Positions 24,019 through 32,716 of a stretch of DNA of 64,000 bases are shown piece by piece (positions within the stretch are counted from its first letter, which is position 1; each line of letters begins with the position of its first letter). The translations under genes were made by a program, and so were the position numbers. The notes beneath the pieces are model-generated. The model was given only the letters and a program-made list of their open reading frames with translations, searched no databases and was not told the DNA's origin. The stretch is from Cyanophora paradoxa (lineage: Eukaryota; Glaucocystophyceae; Cyanophorales; Cyanophoraceae), in assembly GCA_004431415.1 (NCBI GenBank), contig QPMI01000536.1, forward strand, positions 1 through 64,000, in the 5' to 3' direction.

Positions 24019-24943
24019 ACTCGAGCTGAAAAGAATTGTCAATTCCATTCATGTCAATGATGTCACCAAAGTAGTCTTTGAACTCAACTGTTAGTTCTCT
24101 CACCACCAGATGTCGGTCATTAATTCGAATAAACTCCCCATGTTCACCATTATAGTAAACATAGCCTCCTATATCCTTGCTTAATTGGAGTCTCAGTATG
24201 GCGCCTTGGTTTTGTGGCTGTGATTTTGGGACTATATTATGTCTGCTGGCAAAGGGAGCAAGTTCTTTGACATGTAAATAAAGGTACTGCTCAGCATTCA
24301 TATCTGCCATCTTATTGCTGTAATAAACATATCTAAGAGGTGTGGATGAAAGTCTGGATCCCGAAAAGGTAGTTCCCCACAAGGGGTGATTGAGTGTGAT
24401 AGGTTTGCCATCATACTTTAGAAAATTCTCAGGGCGATATGGAGATTGAGAGGGCGAATTGTCATCCATAAATGAAGACTGGAACTCAGTTGAGCTTAAA
24501 CCCAATAGCTTACCAATGCGCTTATTGCTTGCTTTTATACGGAAAAATCTGTTACTGTAGAACTCCACTTTATAAGTGGTTGGATTGTAGAATAATTTGA
24601 ATTCGAAAGCAACTGTTTTTCCTGCTATAGTTTCCTCATAGAACACATAGTTCAATCCATAGTTGTATGGTTGGGTGACCCCAAAATGACCCTGATTGAT
24701 ATAACCGGTTGGCAGAGGAGAGATGTTGTAAGTTACTGTTTCAGTGACAGAACTATCCTGATAGGTGAATTCCACTATTAAATGATCTGTTCCCACACTA
24801 TTGTAAATGCTGTTTGGAATTTCTGCGTAAATAACCCTACACTCTCGAGGTCTCTCTACTGGTGTTGTGAGGGCAACCCTGTAAGAGTTTTCGGTTTCAC
24901 CTTGGCTGCGATCCCTGCTATCAACATTGACAAGCCGGTTCAT
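24008..24943 (-). CDS. Penton-type minor capsid protein
   Basis: 311 residues, complete. The N-terminus (NVDSRDRS ... YRVALTTP ... AEIPNSIYNS) and the C-terminal LTVEFKDYFGDIIDMNG ... FQLEF follow the pattern of the single jelly-roll minor capsid (penton) proteins of Polintons, PLVs and large DNA viruses, in which a strand ending in 'D-x-x-G-x-x-x-D-x-x-G-x-D-x-S-F' closes the protein. It would fill the five-fold vertices of the capsid. It is divergent from the next gene: start codons are only 8 bases apart. The assignment rests on pattern and context, not on a search. Confidence 0.65.
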   Translation of the reverse strand: MNRLVNVDSRDRSQGETENSYRVALTTPVERPRECRVIYAEIPNSIYNSVGTDHLIVEFTYQDSSVTETVTYNISPLPTGYINQGHFGVTQPYNYGLNYVFYEETIAGKTVAFEFKLFYNPTTYKVEFYSNRFFRIKASNKRIGKLLGLSSTEFQSSFMDDNSPSQSPYRPENFLKYDGKPITLNHPLWGTTFSGSRLSSTPLRYVYYSNKMADMNAEQYLYLHVKELAPFASRHNIVPKSQPQNQGAILRLQLSKDIGGYVYYNGEHGEFIRINDRHLVVRELTVEFKDYFGDIIDMNGIDNSFQLEFIE

Positions 24944-24951
24944 TTTAATAT

Positions 24952-25982
24952 ATGAATATAGATAAAAGGAGAATGCCCGTGGACTACATTGAGGTGAGCT
25001 CTTTTAATACAATCTCTGGTGACGGTCCTACTTCAAGCTTTGTAGCTCGACTTCCAAACATATATGAGAATGTGAGGGCTGTCAGGCTGGTCTCGGCCGA
25101 ATTTTATAATAGTATCCCTATGGTGAGTGGTGAAACGCAACCAGGGGATATTACAATTGATAATTCATTCAGCATTTTTGGAGTGAAGAATTCGATGGTG
25201 CTGGCATTGATGGCATTCCAACTACTCGACCAGCGGCCGGCTTTGAACCTTGGAAGCAATTAATCATAAGTCGCAAAAAACCCATTCAAAGCCACCAGCA
25301 ATTGGTAAATGTAATTAATGCGAAATTCGATGATAGAGAGCCGGAACCATCTATTCGCTGTAAATGGGATGAGTCACTAAAACGAATTATATTCCACTCA
25401 GAGAAACCTTTCTATCTAGCCTTCTCTGTTGCTGGAAATCCAAACCAGAAAACGATCCAAAAGTTACTGAGCGCTGCCCGATTGCTTGGTCTTGATCCCG
25501 GAAGATATGGAAATTCCCCAATCCAATCACAGGTTTATAATGCTCTTACTGATGGCATCTTTACTGGTGAACGGGTGAATGGTATTATATCTTCGTTTGA
25601 GCCTGAAAAGACCAGGGACAGTGTTTTATTTGTCAGAGTAAAAGAGTTGGGTGATCTGGTTCAGTGTGGGGATGGTCTCCTGACTGGTTACTTCCACAAA
25701 ATCGTGGTTCCTGACAAGGACTATGGTGAGCATGTGGTTTACAATTCAACAGAATCTCACCCACTTTACAAGTACTATAACAAAAAAATGGGTTTGTCTA
25801 CATTCTCTGTGGATATAGTAAATGCTATAAACGAACCAATCGATTTTGAGGGTCAACCTGTCCACCTCACATTTGAAATTCGATATGGGGAGGAGCCAGC
25901 AGGCGACCCTGTCTATGAATACTTTAAGATGCGGATGTCACAAAGTCATCCAACATATCCAATCATTGCGAGTTTTGGGTAA
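24952..25982 (+). CDS. Second penton-like minor capsid protein, with one frameshift
   Basis: The upstream frame starts at 24952 (or more likely 24973, MPVDYIEVSSFNT), and the C-terminal frame runs to 25982. The frame changes once near 25190 and matches a single missing base; the second frame is already coding from about 25195 (EFDGAGIDGIPTTRP) although its first Met-like codon is later. The C-terminus LSTFSVDIVNAINEPIDFEG ... HLTFEI copies the closing pattern of the 24008-24943 protein, so the two are probably paralogous jelly-roll capsid components. Two penton-like proteins side by side are known from some PLVs. The frameshift may be a sequencing error, as similar ones occur in host genes. 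Confidence 0.6.
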
Positions 25983-26036
25983 ACACAAGGTTCATTCGTA
26001 ATTTTTTTATGTTACAGTATAATAAAAGAGAAAATC

Positions 26037-27407
26037 ATGGATATTACGTCGACCCTCCAGCGCCTTTCGTTGAAAGAAGCCCTAACAACCCCAGAGGAGG
26101 CCAAGGCCTTCTTTTTGGATAACTCCCTAATGCTTGGTCTTGAATCCAAGTCTAAGCCCGTTCTTGTTGTTGTGAACCCGAGCAATACTTTTGAAAATAG
26201 TGTTGGAAATCGCATTTCATTCAAACTCCCTCGCTACAATTTCTGTGGCAAACTCGAACTTGCCTTCGACCTTCCAGCTATCACTTTTGGTGATGCTGAT
26301 CTTGTTCGAAATGGGTATACTCGCCCAGTTGGTGCTTTGGTTCAGCGACTTGAAATTACCTATGGGTCATACACCTACCATATCCCTTCTGATTTCCTTG
26401 CTCATTTCCCTCTTGTCTATTATAGTGAGGATCAGCTTGCCAAAAAGAAGCGGTCAATGGGCATGCTTCACGGCATCCCCGCCCATGGAACCAACCGACT
26501 TGGTGGCTCATTCTTTGTTGAAATTCCTGTGCCTTGGCTAAACCACTACCTACCTCTTGGTGCTCTGTCTGGTGAAATGGTAGTAACTGTTTGGTTCAAG
26601 GATGTAGGGAAGGGTTATGTTGAGACTTCTTATGGTGGTCGTACTCTTCCTAAGGCTGGGGACACAGCCATTGATGGGGACAAGGACGATGGGCTTGGCG
26701 TCGCACCTGCTGAATCTGTGCTGGCACATGTTGGCCAAAACATCACCACTTTCAATCTTGGTGCGCCAAACGTTGAAATTAAAATTACTTCTCCTCGCCT
26801 TTATATGTATGCTGTTAATGTGTCTGATGAGCTTTTCGCTACTGTTATTGAGAAGGTAAAGACAACTGGCATGGCTATCCCTGCTCTGGATATTGGATTT
26901 GTGGATGTCAGTGATATGAAAGCCAAGGGTCTTGCCCAACCCAATCGAGTTAACCTCTCCCAAATATCAGGTCTCGTTTATGCTCTGCTTGTTTCAGTTC
27001 GTGATAACGCTAATGTTGACAAAGCTAATGGTTCCCACAGTGTACTTAAGACCTACTCCAACTCCAAAGATATTACTTTCACTGTGGAAATTAATGGTCA
27101 ACGTCTCTATGCCACTGAGCCCATTCCACTGCTCAAGGGTGCTGAGCTGATTGCTGATGTCTTCAAATGCTCTAACATGGATAAGGTTGCTGATCGCTAT
27201 GTTCTTTCAGGGCTGCCATTCTGTCTTGATGGTGAGAAGGCTATTCGCAATGTTGCCCAGTCTGGCTATGTTGACCTGACCAATTCTTCATCTTCATTCC
27301 TCACTCTCTACATGCCCACTGACAAGGCAATTGATGTCAATGTTCGCGCTCTCATGCACAGCTTTATCATTTTGGACAAGGATGGTCTCCGGCGAATCAA
27401 TCTATGA
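26037..27407 (+). CDS. MCP: Major capsid protein, double jelly-roll
   Basis: 456 residues, intact, start ATG at 26037 behind an AT-rich leader with TATAATAAAAG at about 26019. Family features: an early NRISFKLPRYNF strand, a conserved central VEIPVPWLNHYLPLGALSG element (usually Phe/Trp after Pro, then Leu-Pro-Leu) closing the first jelly roll near residues 165-185, and a second beta-rich half. Length fits PLV and Polinton capsid proteins (about 450-600). Trimers would form the icosahedral shell. The gene sits between the minor capsid genes and the packaging ATPase, as in related elements. No frameshift is seen, unlike its neighbours. Confidence 0.85.
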   Translation: MDITSTLQRLSLKEALTTPEEAKAFFLDNSLMLGLESKSKPVLVVVNPSNTFENSVGNRISFKLPRYNFCGKLELAFDLPAITFGDADLVRNGYTRPVGALVQRLEITYGSYTYHIPSDFLAHFPLVYYSEDQLAKKKRSMGMLHGIPAHGTNRLGGSFFVEIPVPWLNHYLPLGALSGEMVVTVWFKDVGKGYVETSYGGRTLPKAGDTAIDGDKDDGLGVAPAESVLAHVGQNITTFNLGAPNVEIKITSPRLYMYAVNVSDELFATVIEKVKTTGMAIPALDIGFVDVSDMKAKGLAQPNRVNLSQISGLVYALLVSVRDNANVDKANGSHSVLKTYSNSKDITFTVEINGQRLYATEPIPLLKGAELIADVFKCSNMDKVADRYVLSGLPFCLDGEKAIRNVAQSGYVDLTNSSSSFLTLYMPTDKAIDVNVRALMHSFIILDKDGLRRINL

Positions 27408-27515
27408 TCAGGAATGTATGTTTGTCTTACTGTTCTGCTCACAATTGGATTATTTTTTTATTATCGATTTCTACTTAATTCCCGAAGAAAATGATATAAA
27501 GAAAAAAGCAACATG

Positions 27516-27523
27516 TATATAAA
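27516..27523 (+). promoter_or_regulatory. TATA box before the nuclease gene
   Basis: TATATAAA lies 21 bases before the ATG at 27544, in an AT-rich leader. Similar CTATAAAAA words precede the next genes, suggesting the viral genes each have their own TATA-type promoter. Confidence 0.4.
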
Positions 27524-27543
27524 GGCCCTTTAACTTTGTTAAA

Positions 27544-28484
27544 ATGGTACGAGCTTTGACCCTTCATGAATTCATCGAAAAGAGCAAAAGAATACATGGA
27601 GAGAAGTATGATTACTCAAAAGTAACCTACAAAAACAATTCCACTTATGTAGTTATTCAATGTAAATCTTGCTCCATGGAATTCAAACAGCTCCCTGGTG
27701 GGCATTTAGCAGGTCGAGGGTGTAGAAAATGCGCTGCTAAACTAACTGGGGCGGCACAAAAACTTTCGACTGAACAGTTTATTGAGAAATCAAGAGCTGT
27801 TCATGGTGATGTCTTTGATTATACAAAGACTGTCTATGAATCTGGACACAAAAAGTCACTGTCACTTGTAAGAAATGTGGAGCAGATTCTTGTATTTTAG
27901 CACAAAATCATCTATTTAAACAAGGGTGTAAGCAATGCTCTTTAGAAGAACGCAAGAGCAAAACTAGAAAAAGCAAAGACGATTTCATTAGAAAAGCCAT
28001 CGAAATCCACGGCGATCGATATGATTATAATGAAGTTGTTTACATTAACAACAAAACAAAAGTAGTAGTTAAATGTAAGCAGTGTAACTCCAACTTTGCT
28101 CCAGTCCCAACCGATCACTACAAAGGGACAGGTTGTCCTCGATGCCAATTCTCAAGGGGCGAAACAAGAATTGATCAATATTTAAAGAAGCTTGGGATTT
28201 CATTTGAGATTCAAAAGAAATTCGAACGCTGCCGGAATAAGTTTCCCCTCCCTTTCGATTTCTATATTCCAGACATGAATGCTTGTATTGAATACCAAGG
28301 AGAGCAGCATTATAAAAAGGTTGGACATTGGGGAACTGATGGGTACCTTCAAAAGTATCAGGAAAGGGACGCCATCAAACTTTTATTCTGTCAAATAAAC
28401 AACATACATTTGCTTGTTATTCCTTACACAGAGAAAGATATTGAACGGGCTGTAGAAACATTCCTTCAATCTCTTAAAGATTAA
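27544..28484 (+). CDS. Zinc-ribbon repeat nuclease, PD-(D/E)XK/Vsr-like, with one frameshift
   Basis: Three repeats of the pattern Phe-Ile-x-Lys ... His-Gly-x-x-(Tyr/Phe)-Asp-Tyr ... Val-x-Tyr, each followed by a Cys-x-x-Cys ... Gly-Cys-x-x-Cys zinc ribbon, lie at about 27570-27740, 27775-27930 and 27980-28145. The C-terminus holds FDFYIPD and CIEYQGEQHY, the acidic-Gln core of a PD-(D/E)XK / very-short-patch-repair-like nuclease. Such proteins are common in phages and large DNA viruses and behave like free-standing homing or repair endonucleases. A one-base deletion in a run of A near 27850 breaks the frame. It sits between capsid and ATPase genes without overlap, consistent with a mobile insertion into the virion gene cluster. 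Confidence 0.65.
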
Positions 28485-28537
28485 ACCATCTCCAGTCACA
28501 CTGTATTATTTTTATCTGTTTCTTTATAGAAAGAACC

Positions 28538-29319
28538 ATGGGCGACTTGGACGAATTTGTGGCTGGTGAAATGATAAATCCCCTTTCCGCGTTTTGGCAA
28601 TTGGCAAATCTGCTACTGGTAAATCAGAGGCTGTCAAGTACTGGCTAAAGCAGCTTCATGATGCCAAAAAGATTGATGTCGTTCTTGTTATCAGTGGAAC
28701 TGCTTTTAACAACTTTTGGAACAATGTAGCAAGTGTTCAGCTTGGCAAATGGGATGCTCATTACATTGAAAAGGTTTTGGAAGATCGACAACAGAAAATA
28801 GAAAAGGGAGAGCCGATTAATCAACTCTTAGTTGTACTGGACGATCTAATTGATAATGACTTGGTCGATCTCACTCGCGATAAAATAATCAACAAATTGT
28901 ACTCTATGGGCAGACATTTGAAAATATCTATTATCTGTATCACACAAAAGCTAAGGAAAGTCTCATCGACCATTCGCGTCAACTCAGATTATGCTATGTT
29001 CCTAAGCGCTGCCAATAGAAAGGAGCTTGAAGCCATTGAGGAAGAATACAATATAATGCGGGACAAAGATGTTTTCTATAAAATGTTTGAAGAGTACGTA
29101 CATTCCTACCAGTTCCTAATTTGGTCATCTGCCGATTATTCTGTAAAATATTTCGTAGATAAAGCGGATTTGGTCAAAGATTTCCCATTTCCACGGTTCC
29201 ACAGGAAACCAAAAAAGAAAGAAGACGAGCTTAAACCACCAGAGAAAGAAGAGGGGCGCAAAGAAGTGAAAAGCCAAGTTCATAGTAATAAGTTAATGCG
29301 ATATAAACGCGGTCTATAA
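28538..29319 (+). CDS. A32/FtsK-HerA-type genome packaging ATPase, with one frameshift near the start
   Basis: A P-loop ATPase that would pump DNA into the capsid. Walker A is GKSATGKS (about 28606-28629); Walker B is LLVVLDDLID (about 28826-28855); downstream GRHLKISIICITQ is the typical sensor-strand Gln region. The start ATG at 28538 (MGDLDEFVAGEMINP) is in a different frame; a single T missing from the run near 28592 restores continuity with the P-loop, so the gene begins 56 bases before the longest uninterrupted frame. The C-terminus is Lys/Glu-rich. Length of about 260 residues matches PLV ATPases. It lies directly upstream of another likely virion gene. Confidence 0.85.
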
Positions 29320-29322
29320 AAA
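29314..29322 (+). promoter_or_regulatory. TATA box before 29348 gene
   Basis: CTATAAAAA overlaps the stop of the ATPase gene and lies 26-34 bases before the ATG at 29348, in the right place for a TATA element. Confidence 0.4.
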
Positions 29323-29347
29323 TATCTCTCACTTTAATAAAGACACA

Positions 29348-30081
29348 ATGCCCCCCAAACGCAAAATAGGCATCCCTGCTGGGGCTGTTGGTTATTCAGG
29401 TGGTGGTAACAATGGCTCCATTAACACAGACCCGCTTAAATTCAATGGAATGAATGAGATAAAGCCCTCACAACAGCAAGAGGATCCCTTAATGCCGCCT
29501 ATGAGGAATCTTTTGATGACAAAGCCCCACAGACGTCCACCAGTGATCAGCTCAACATCTCCCCTGAAGCTTCTAAAATGAAGGCTGTAGGTGAGGGTGC
29601 CAGGCGAATTATAGGTGCTGCTGATGATAAAGGTCTTGGGCTCCAAGATCTATCACTCACTCGCAAAGGTGAGGGTCTCAGTAAAGAATCCGACAAGGTT
29701 ATCCAGTCTATGGCGGGTGAAGTCACATACAAGACTGCTCCCACCCAGAATATTCATCGAGTTCCCAAGGCTCAATGGGACGAAATGACTGCCAAGCTTA
29801 AAGATCTGGAAGCCAAATCAAGTGCCTTAGAGCAATATGTAACTGAGAAGAGAGAGAGATCCAAACTCAAGGAGATGCTAAGAAAGGAGGTGTTCAAAAT
29901 GGGGATCACTGGGATTCCAGATAAACAGTTTATTGCCAAGAAAGAGAACCAAATTGATGAGCAAGCTGTTGATGAAATGAAAACAAAGACCCAAAAGGGG
30001 ACTATTGAGCCAGGTGCTACAAAGGCTGAGGTGGACAAAGGTGTAGCCCCCACAGTGTATAAACGACGGGTTTGGCTTTGA
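29348..30081 (+). CDS. Probable virion-associated protein of unknown function, with one frameshift
   Basis: Two frames form one gene if a single base is restored near 29494: the first gives a Gly/Pro/Asn-rich N-terminus (PPKRKIGIPAGAVGYSGGG), the second a C-terminal half with a likely coiled coil (WDEMTAKLKDLEAKSSALEQ region, about 29775-29890) and a basic tail. The basic start plus coiled coil and position next to the ATPase suit a core or minor structural protein. I recognise no family. Confidence 0.5.
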
Positions 30082-30109
30082 GAAAAAATAAACGTTTTTT
30101 CTATTATAA

Positions 30110-30340
30110 ATGGATGATACCATCAGTCTGGTTGAGTTCACCGTTGATAGTCCTGTAAGTGAGAGATATATTAAGAGCGCTTTAGCAAACCAAAAAAGAT
30201 ACAGGGAAGACCCAGCATATAGAGAGGTTAAGAAACAACAAGCCTTGGCATCATATTATCGCCGAAGGGCACAAAAAGATGTTGTGAGGCCTATAGGGAG
30301 GCCAATTAAATATTATCAGACTACTGAGAGCAGCAACTGA
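30110..30340 (+). CDS. Small basic protein with Gly-Arg-Pro tail, possible DNA binder
   Basis: 76 residues, start 28 bases after the previous stop. The middle (KRYREDPAYREVKKQQ) is a charged helix; the tail RPIGRPIKYY resembles an AT-hook-like Gly-Arg-Pro core. The 35183-35374 product has the same order of parts (DPEFRELHKK then RRGRPRKRDPY), so the two are probably related. Role unknown; DNA binding is inferred. Confidence 0.45.
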   Translation: MDDTISLVEFTVDSPVSERYIKSALANQKRYREDPAYREVKKQQALASYYRRRAQKDVVRPIGRPIKYYQTTESSN

Positions 30341-30365
30341 GTTATTTTGTCTCGTTAATAGTAAG

Positions 30366-30791
30366 ATGTGGCAATGGCTCCAACAATTGCTGGATATGTT
30401 TCATATACATGTGACCAGCAATTATAAATGTAGCTGTTGCGATACTACTATTGACGTCAGCATTGGATCTTCCTCCCCAAGTGGATCCAGGAGGAACTCT
30501 TTGGATGTGGTGATGGGCAGGGCTGGCTCGCATGAGGGGCAAAGGGAAAGTTTGGAGCCTATTGGAGAGGTGAATGGCGCGGAATTGGTTGAGGCTGTAA
30601 ATAACGCATTGGATGAGTACCAAGGGCAGCTACATGTTCAGGTTAGGCCTTCAACACCTGAAAGGGGGAACGTTTACGCATATGGGGATCACTATAGGGA
30701 GGCTCAAGACGCTTTCAGCGACGCGGTGATCAGGGCATACCATTTAAGGGAGCAGGTTGAACACATCACTGGCCATCAGGGAGGGTATTAA
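30366..30791 (+). CDS. Unknown viral protein, 141 residues
   Basis: Starts 26 bases after the previous stop. The N-terminus has a Trp-rich start and a Cys pattern (CSCC), a Ser/Gly linker follows, and the C-terminal half looks helical (DAFSDAVIRAYHLREQV). No family recognised. It overlaps the 3' end of the convergent 30766-31002 gene by 26 bases. Confidence 0.4.
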   Translation: MWQWLQQLLDMFHIHVTSNYKCSCCDTTIDVSIGSSSPSGSRRNSLDVVMGRAGSHEGQRESLEPIGEVNGAELVEAVNNALDEYQGQLHVQVRPSTPERGNVYAYGDHYREAQDAFSDAVIRAYHLREQVEHITGHQGGY

Positions 30792-31002
30792 TCTCGTTTC
30801 CAAGCATGAGGAGATCGTTTGATATTTTTTGTAAAGCTGCTTTGATATGTGGAGACAGGGGGGCTATTCGATGACCAAGGTTGTACAGTTCTATAGAGAC
30901 GCGATGTATGGAGTCACTCAATTCAGGGCTTGGAGACGTCAGCGCCAGATGTGAGAGCTCAAAGGATATTTCTACAAGGCGAGTATGGATGGGAGTTGTC
31001 AT
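30766..31002 (-). CDS. Unknown viral helical protein, 78 residues
   Basis: A small all-helical reading frame with spaced Leu/Ile and no Cys (EISFELSHLAL, ISNDLLMLGNEI). It converges on 30366-30791. No recognisable family; real coding status is uncertain. Confidence 0.35.
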   Translation of the reverse strand: MTTPIHTRLVEISFELSHLALTSPSPELSDSIHRVSIELYNLGHRIAPLSPHIKAALQKISNDLLMLGNEINTLPDGQ

Positions 31003-31340
31003 AATAATCTACTTTTAGGCAGCATAAAAATGCGAAAGGGGCATTTCTGCGTAGAGCTTGATGAGAGCTTCACAGGAAAAAAAAGAGCGCTCAAAACGGC
31101 CAATCTGGTGCCGAGATATTCGCGTTTGAAGTTCCTTAAGTGGCTCTAATTGAAAGTTTTAGAAACATTCTTATAGAGCTCTATAAGGAAAAAGCCGCCT
31201 ACTGCTGTACGGTAGGCGCGAGGGCTCTACCGGTAGGCGAGTAGGCAGGGCCCTACTGTTCTACCGCCGGCGGACTGTGCCTACCGGTCTGCGGTAGACA
31301 CACGGGCTCGCCTACCACTGCGGTAGGCTGGCTCATATAT

Positions 31341-32000
31341 ATGTATATGATATATATGAAAAAAACCAAGTTTTGGTAAAAACTACAGCGCCGTTATCGC
31401 CATGACGCGGCGAGTCCGGAAAGCTATGTTATATATATATGTCATGTGACATTATGATATATCATATACATATATAACTATGGTATATACAAGTCGCTCA
31501 AATTTAAGTCATATAAGGTCTTATAAGAGTTGTCTTATATCTTATATGGTCTTTATAAGAATTCTTTTTCAAAATCTTATATGGTCTTATAAGATTTAAT
31601 GTGCGTACTTTAGCTGGTACGCAGGCCACTGTGCGTACCGTAGCCCAGTACGCAAGCCACTGTGCGTACCGTAGCGCAGTACGCAGGCCACTGTGCGTAC
31701 CGTAGCGCAGTACGCAGGCCACTGTGCGTACCGTGGCGCAGTACGCAGGCCACTGTGCGTACCGTAGCGCAGTACGCAAGCCACTGTGCGTACCGTAGCG
31801 CAGTACGCAGGCCACTTTGCGTACCGTGGCTCAGTCCGCGCGAACGTACATATGTATATGATATATATGAAAAAAAACACGTTTTCGCACTAACTACAGC
31901 GCCGTGATCGCCATGACGCGGCGAGTCTGGAAAGCTATGTTATATATATATGTCATGTGACATCATAATATATCATATACATATATCATTATGGTATATA
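31341..32000. repeat. Repeat island inside the virus: 149-bp direct repeats around a hairpin array
   Basis: 31341-31489 and 31852-32000 are near-identical direct repeats of 149 bp, each with an AT-rich palindromic end (ATGATATATCAT-type words), a run of A and the central word GCCATGACGCGGCGAGTC. Between them lie ATGGTCTTATAAGA repeats and the 31-bp array. To the left (31194-31330) are CTACCGGTAGGC palindromes. No gene of the element lies in 31020-32170, so this is its only long non-coding stretch; it may be an origin or a later insertion. Confidence 0.7.
31601..31840. repeat. 31-bp tandem repeat, about 8 units, each able to form a hairpin
   Basis: The word GTGCGTACCG starts at 31631, 31662, 31693 and onward at 31-base steps. 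Each unit joins GTACGCAGGCCACTGTGCGTAC, written here as stem GTACGCA, spacer, stem TGCGTAC. Reading frames rotate through the array, so the peptides predicted from it are not real. Confidence 0.8.
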
Positions 32001-32173
32001 TATGGTATATGCGAAACTGAAAATATTCGTAGCTCGTCACCAGATCATCGTAGGGCTATGATATTGGGGTCTATAAATATCTACTTTGTACGAGGAATCC
32101 AACGGTGATAGCGGCAAGGAGTGAATCGGCGAAATTGAAAAGAGGTTCTGGAATTTTATTTCAACCTTTCTCT

Positions 32174-32485
32174 CTATGTGGCACGTCGCTGTTCCAGCTT
32201 CTTGCGGAGACGGTCAGCAACAAGTATGGGGACATGACCCTTTTTGAATTCGCTGATCTTCTGCTGCTCACTAATAAATCCAGCACTAAGATAGCTTCTC
32301 TGTTGAGCCTTTCTTTGCCCCCTTGACATTTGGAAGAGGGATAATCCTCTTGCCCGAAGCCTCGCATCCAAAACCATGTCATCATGAATGGTTATTGGGG
32401 GCATTGACTGTCTCTTTTTCTCAATGGCTGTCTCAAGCTGAGCACTCATTTCATCATCTGGGATGGTAGTATTATTGTGGTTCAT
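32174..32485 (-). CDS. Unknown viral protein, 103 residues
   Basis: Complete frame with an acidic start (IPDDEMSAQLETAIEKK) and a basic C-terminus (VADRLRKKLEQRRAT). Likely helical; no family recognised. It is read in the same direction as the replication gene, with the 47-bp inverted repeat between them. Confidence 0.4.
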   Translation of the reverse strand: MNHNNTTIPDDEMSAQLETAIEKKRQSMPPITIHDDMVLDARLRARGLSLFQMSRGQRKAQQRSYLSAGFISEQQKISEFKKGHVPILVADRLRKKLEQRRAT

Positions 32486-32569
32486 GGCTCCTATTTGGTA
32501 TACTATACCAAGATGTCTTTAAGTGGTGTTGGGGAGGTCCTGAACAACCAAAAGGCAGGAAGGCAGGGG

Positions 32570-32710
32570 AGGTAGGGCAGGTAGGGCAGAAAAAGTGCCC
32601 TAATCGAAAAAAATTTCTCAATGGCCAATCTTCGTTTTTTAAAAACACAAACTCAACTTCTATAAATTTTTTTCGATTAGGGCACTTTTTCTGCCCTACC
32701 TGCCCTACCT
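32570..32710. terminator. Perfect 47-bp inverted repeat with a 47-nt loop
   Basis: Arms 32570-32616 and 32664-32710 are exact reverse complements (47 of 47). The arm core reads GGTAGGGCAGGTAGGGCAG, then AAAAAGTGCCC and an A-run. The right arm ends 7 bases before the stop codon of the polymerase/helicase gene. It could terminate or process transcripts, or act in replication; a small foldback insert is also possible. Confidence 0.6.
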
Positions 32711-32716
32711 TCCCCC

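Noticed and set aside
31601-31840. CRISPR array
   Set aside because: Units are contiguous with no unique spacers, and the context is a eukaryotic viral element.
31504-31907. Frames with repeated 'VRTVACVLRYGTHSGL' type peptides
   Set aside because: A by-product of the 31-bp tandem repeat, which rotates the reading frame each unit.
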